Part shown: positions 7,101-7,706 of the stretch, in pieces
How positions within the stretch are numbered: the stretch's first letter is position 1
How the letters are laid out: each line of letters starts with the position of its first letter
Origin: an uncultured Clostridium sp.
GTDB taxonomy: Bacteria; Bacillota; Clostridia; TANB77; CAG-508
NCBI GenBank assembly: GCA_946008205.1
Contig: CAMGAZ010000061.1
Location: forward strand, 1-7,706
DNA length: 7,706 bases
Reading direction: 5' to 3'
The notes under the pieces: generated by a model
What the model saw: the letters and a program-made list of their open reading frames with translations, nothing else
Databases searched by the model: none
Told to the model about the DNA's origin: nothing
Translations under genes and position numbers: made by a program

Positions 7101-7107
7101 AGGGGGT
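7101..7107 (+). promoter_or_regulatory. Strong ribosome binding site for the 36-residue peptide
   Basis: AGGGGGT lies 6 nt before ATG 7114 and continues as GAG. It makes the short downstream frame credible as a real start. The 56 nt before the gene also contain a perfect CCTATATAGG palindrome (7068-7077) of unknown use. Confidence 0.75.
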
Positions 7108-7113
7108 GAGCTT

Positions 7114-7224
7114 ATGAAAGGAATGGACGCGTTTTTAACTCTATTTGGAGACATTACTGTATCAAAAATTGTTGTATTTATATCCGCTATTATATTATTA
7201 TTTTATATATATAATTATGTATAA
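7114..7224 (+). CDS. Small phage membrane protein, probably truncated
   Basis: This 36-residue peptide begins MKGMDAFLTLFGDITVSK. One hydrophobic segment at about residues 18-33 (KIVVFISAIILLFYIY) would span the membrane. The opening resembles the N-terminus of longer phage proteins that follow tail genes in Clostridia phages, with one membrane anchor followed by a charged coiled-coil tail. Here the frame stops at TAA 7222 just after the membrane segment and no coiled coil follows. I read it as a gene cut off near the prophage edge. A genuine mini-protein remains possible. No function can be assigned. Confidence 0.6.
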   Translation: MKGMDAFLTLFGDITVSKIVVFISAIILLFYIYNYV

Positions 7225-7308
7225 ATGGATCTTTAATCGGAATTGTGCTTACAGGTTCCTTTTCTGCTGTGGAGTGAATAGTAACTTTGTTTTCTAAACA
7301 AAAAAATA
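7225..7308 (+). other. Prophage-chromosome transition, no gene seen
   Basis: The phage-like coding ends at 7224 and the fab promoter begins near 7309. No tRNA, integrase or clear terminator lies in these 84 bases. A 7-bp hairpin, TTTGTTT-TCT-AAACAAA (7286-7302), is present but lacks a GC stem. The phage-host junction, or a deletion scar, should fall about here. A core attachment sequence cannot be named without the left end. Confidence 0.5.
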
Positions 7309-7324
7309 TCTTGACAATCAAACT
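7309..7324 (+). promoter_or_regulatory. Putative FabT-type operator 1
   Basis: TCTTGACAATCAAACT contains TTGA-CAA-TCAA and overlaps the -35 box, so a bound repressor would block RNA polymerase. It shares TTGACAATCAAAC with operator 2. The pattern resembles the MarR-family FabT sites of fatty-acid operons in Firmicutes. The regulator gene is not in the window. Confidence 0.6.
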
Positions 7325-7339
7325 ATTATTGCATATACT
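7311..7339 (+). promoter_or_regulatory. acpP-fabK promoter
   Basis: A consensus -35 box TTGACA (7311-7316) is separated by exactly 17 bp from TATACT (7334-7339), as expected for the main vegetative sigma factor. Transcription would start near 7346, leaving a leader of about 60 nt before acpP that contains operator 2. Confidence 0.85.
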
Positions 7340-7355
7340 TCTTTTATAAAAAATA

Positions 7356-7370
7356 GTTTGACAATCAAAC
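7356..7370 (+). promoter_or_regulatory. Putative FabT-type operator 2
   Basis: GTTTGA-CAA-TCAAAC is a perfect 6-bp inverted repeat about 10 nt after the predicted transcription start. AATAGTTTGA (7352-7361) is also the exact reverse complement of TCAAACTATT (7318-7327) from operator 1, so the two sites are symmetrically arranged around the -10 box. Confidence 0.65.
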
Positions 7371-7405
7371 AAAATATTAATTATGAATTTAAAGGAGAAT
7401 CAGAC

Positions 7406-7639
7406 ATGTTAGAAAAATTAAAGGAAATCATTGCAGACCAGTTAAACGTAGATGCAGACAGCATTACAGCAGAATCCCGTTTCAAAGAGGATCTTGAGGC
7501 AGATTCCCTTGATCTGTTCGAGCTTGTTATGGCTCTTGAGGATGAGTATGGAGTAGAGATTCCATCCGAGGATCTTGAGAAGATTCTCACCGTTCAGGAC
7601 GTTATCAACTATCTGGAGAGCAAGGGCGTAGAGGCGTAA
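7406..7639 (+). CDS. acpP: Acyl carrier protein
   Basis: This is a 77-residue cytosolic carrier that holds growing acyl chains as thioesters in type II fatty acid synthesis. Ser34 in the EADSLDLFELVMALE motif is the site of 4'-phosphopantetheine attachment. The flanking acidic helix II (DSLDLFELVMALEDEYGVEIP) is the partner-binding surface. The length and acidic charge are normal for the family. AAAGGAG (7391-7397) lies 8 nt before ATG 7406. It is first in an operon with fabK, 4 nt apart, and is probably controlled through the two operators in its promoter. Codons are richer in G and C than in the phage genes to the left, consistent with a chromosomal gene. Confidence 0.97.
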   Translation: MLEKLKEIIADQLNVDADSITAESRFKEDLEADSLDLFELVMALEDEYGVEIPSEDLEKILTVQDVINYLESKGVEA

Positions 7640-7643
7640 TTAT

Positions 7644-7706
7644 ATGAAAACAAGAGTGACAGAACTTCTGGGAATTGAGTATCCGGTCATTCAGGGCGGC
7701 ATGGCA
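7644..7706 (+). CDS. fabK: Enoyl-ACP reductase II, 3' partial
   Basis: Only the first 21 codons are present (MKTRVTELLGIEYPVIQGGMA). This matches the N-terminus of FabK, the FMN-dependent enoyl-ACP reductase that completes each elongation cycle, including the IQGGMA strand-loop near the flavin site. The start lies 4 nt after the acpP stop. GAGG (7631-7634) is a modest ribosome site inside the end of acpP, which suggests translational coupling. Gene order acpP-fabK is common in Clostridia fab operons. Related 2-nitropropane dioxygenase-like proteins share this start, so the call leans partly on context. Confidence 0.85.
   Translation, partial: MKTRVTELLGIEYPVIQGGMA

Noticed and set aside
7286..7302. 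Rho-independent terminator upstream of acpP
   Set aside because: The hairpin TTTGTTT-TCT-AAACAAA has one GC pair and no following T-run, so it is too weak.
7190..7372. Minus-strand 60-codon frame covering the acpP promoter
   Set aside because: It overlaps a strong promoter and operators, has no ribosome site and shows no recognisable protein pattern.

Overview
The window looks like the right-hand end of a prophage or prophage remnant in a low-GC Firmicute, joined to a housekeeping fatty-acid operon. The start of the fab operon (acpP followed by fabK) resembles that of Clostridia, probably Lachnospiraceae. This is judged from protein resemblance and gene order only. The phage part is AT-rich. 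The acpP/fabK part is visibly richer in G+C and has its own promoter.

Positions 1-6190 hold one very large phage tail/adhesin gene, read on the + strand and open at the left edge. Two group I introns interrupt it. Exon 1 (to 1157), exon 2 (2255-2532) and exon 3 (3530-6190) join into one uninterrupted reading frame. The spliced product has an Ig-like/LamG-like N-terminal part, a CotH-like protein-kinase domain, a leucine-rich-repeat stretch and four InlB/Flg_new-like beta repeats of about 70-73 residues. Both introns sit in the conserved part of the CotH domain. Intron 1 (1158-2254) carries an HNH homing endonuclease. Intron 2 (2533-3529) carries a GIY-YIG homing endonuclease with NUMOD DNA-binding modules. 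The junctions can be set to the base: each 5' exon ends in U, each intron ends in G, P1 helices form, and intron 2's guide sequence is complementary to both flanking exons.

At 6188-6232 the same reading frame meets three TAA codons within 15 codons. It then continues, still in register with the beta repeats, into a second cistron (6272-7057). That cistron ends in a DUF6273-like domain of the WWLRS...FCI type, a fold often used as the variable tip of tail adhesins and as a target of diversity-generating retroelements. A 36-residue membrane peptide (7114-7224) looks like the truncated N-terminus of a longer phage protein. No lysis or integration genes follow.

From about 7225 the sequence is chromosomal in character. 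A canonical promoter (TTGACA, 17 bp, TATACT) is flanked by two TTGACAATCAAAC operators that suggest a FabT-type MarR repressor. It drives acpP, and the first 21 codons of fabK reach the right edge.
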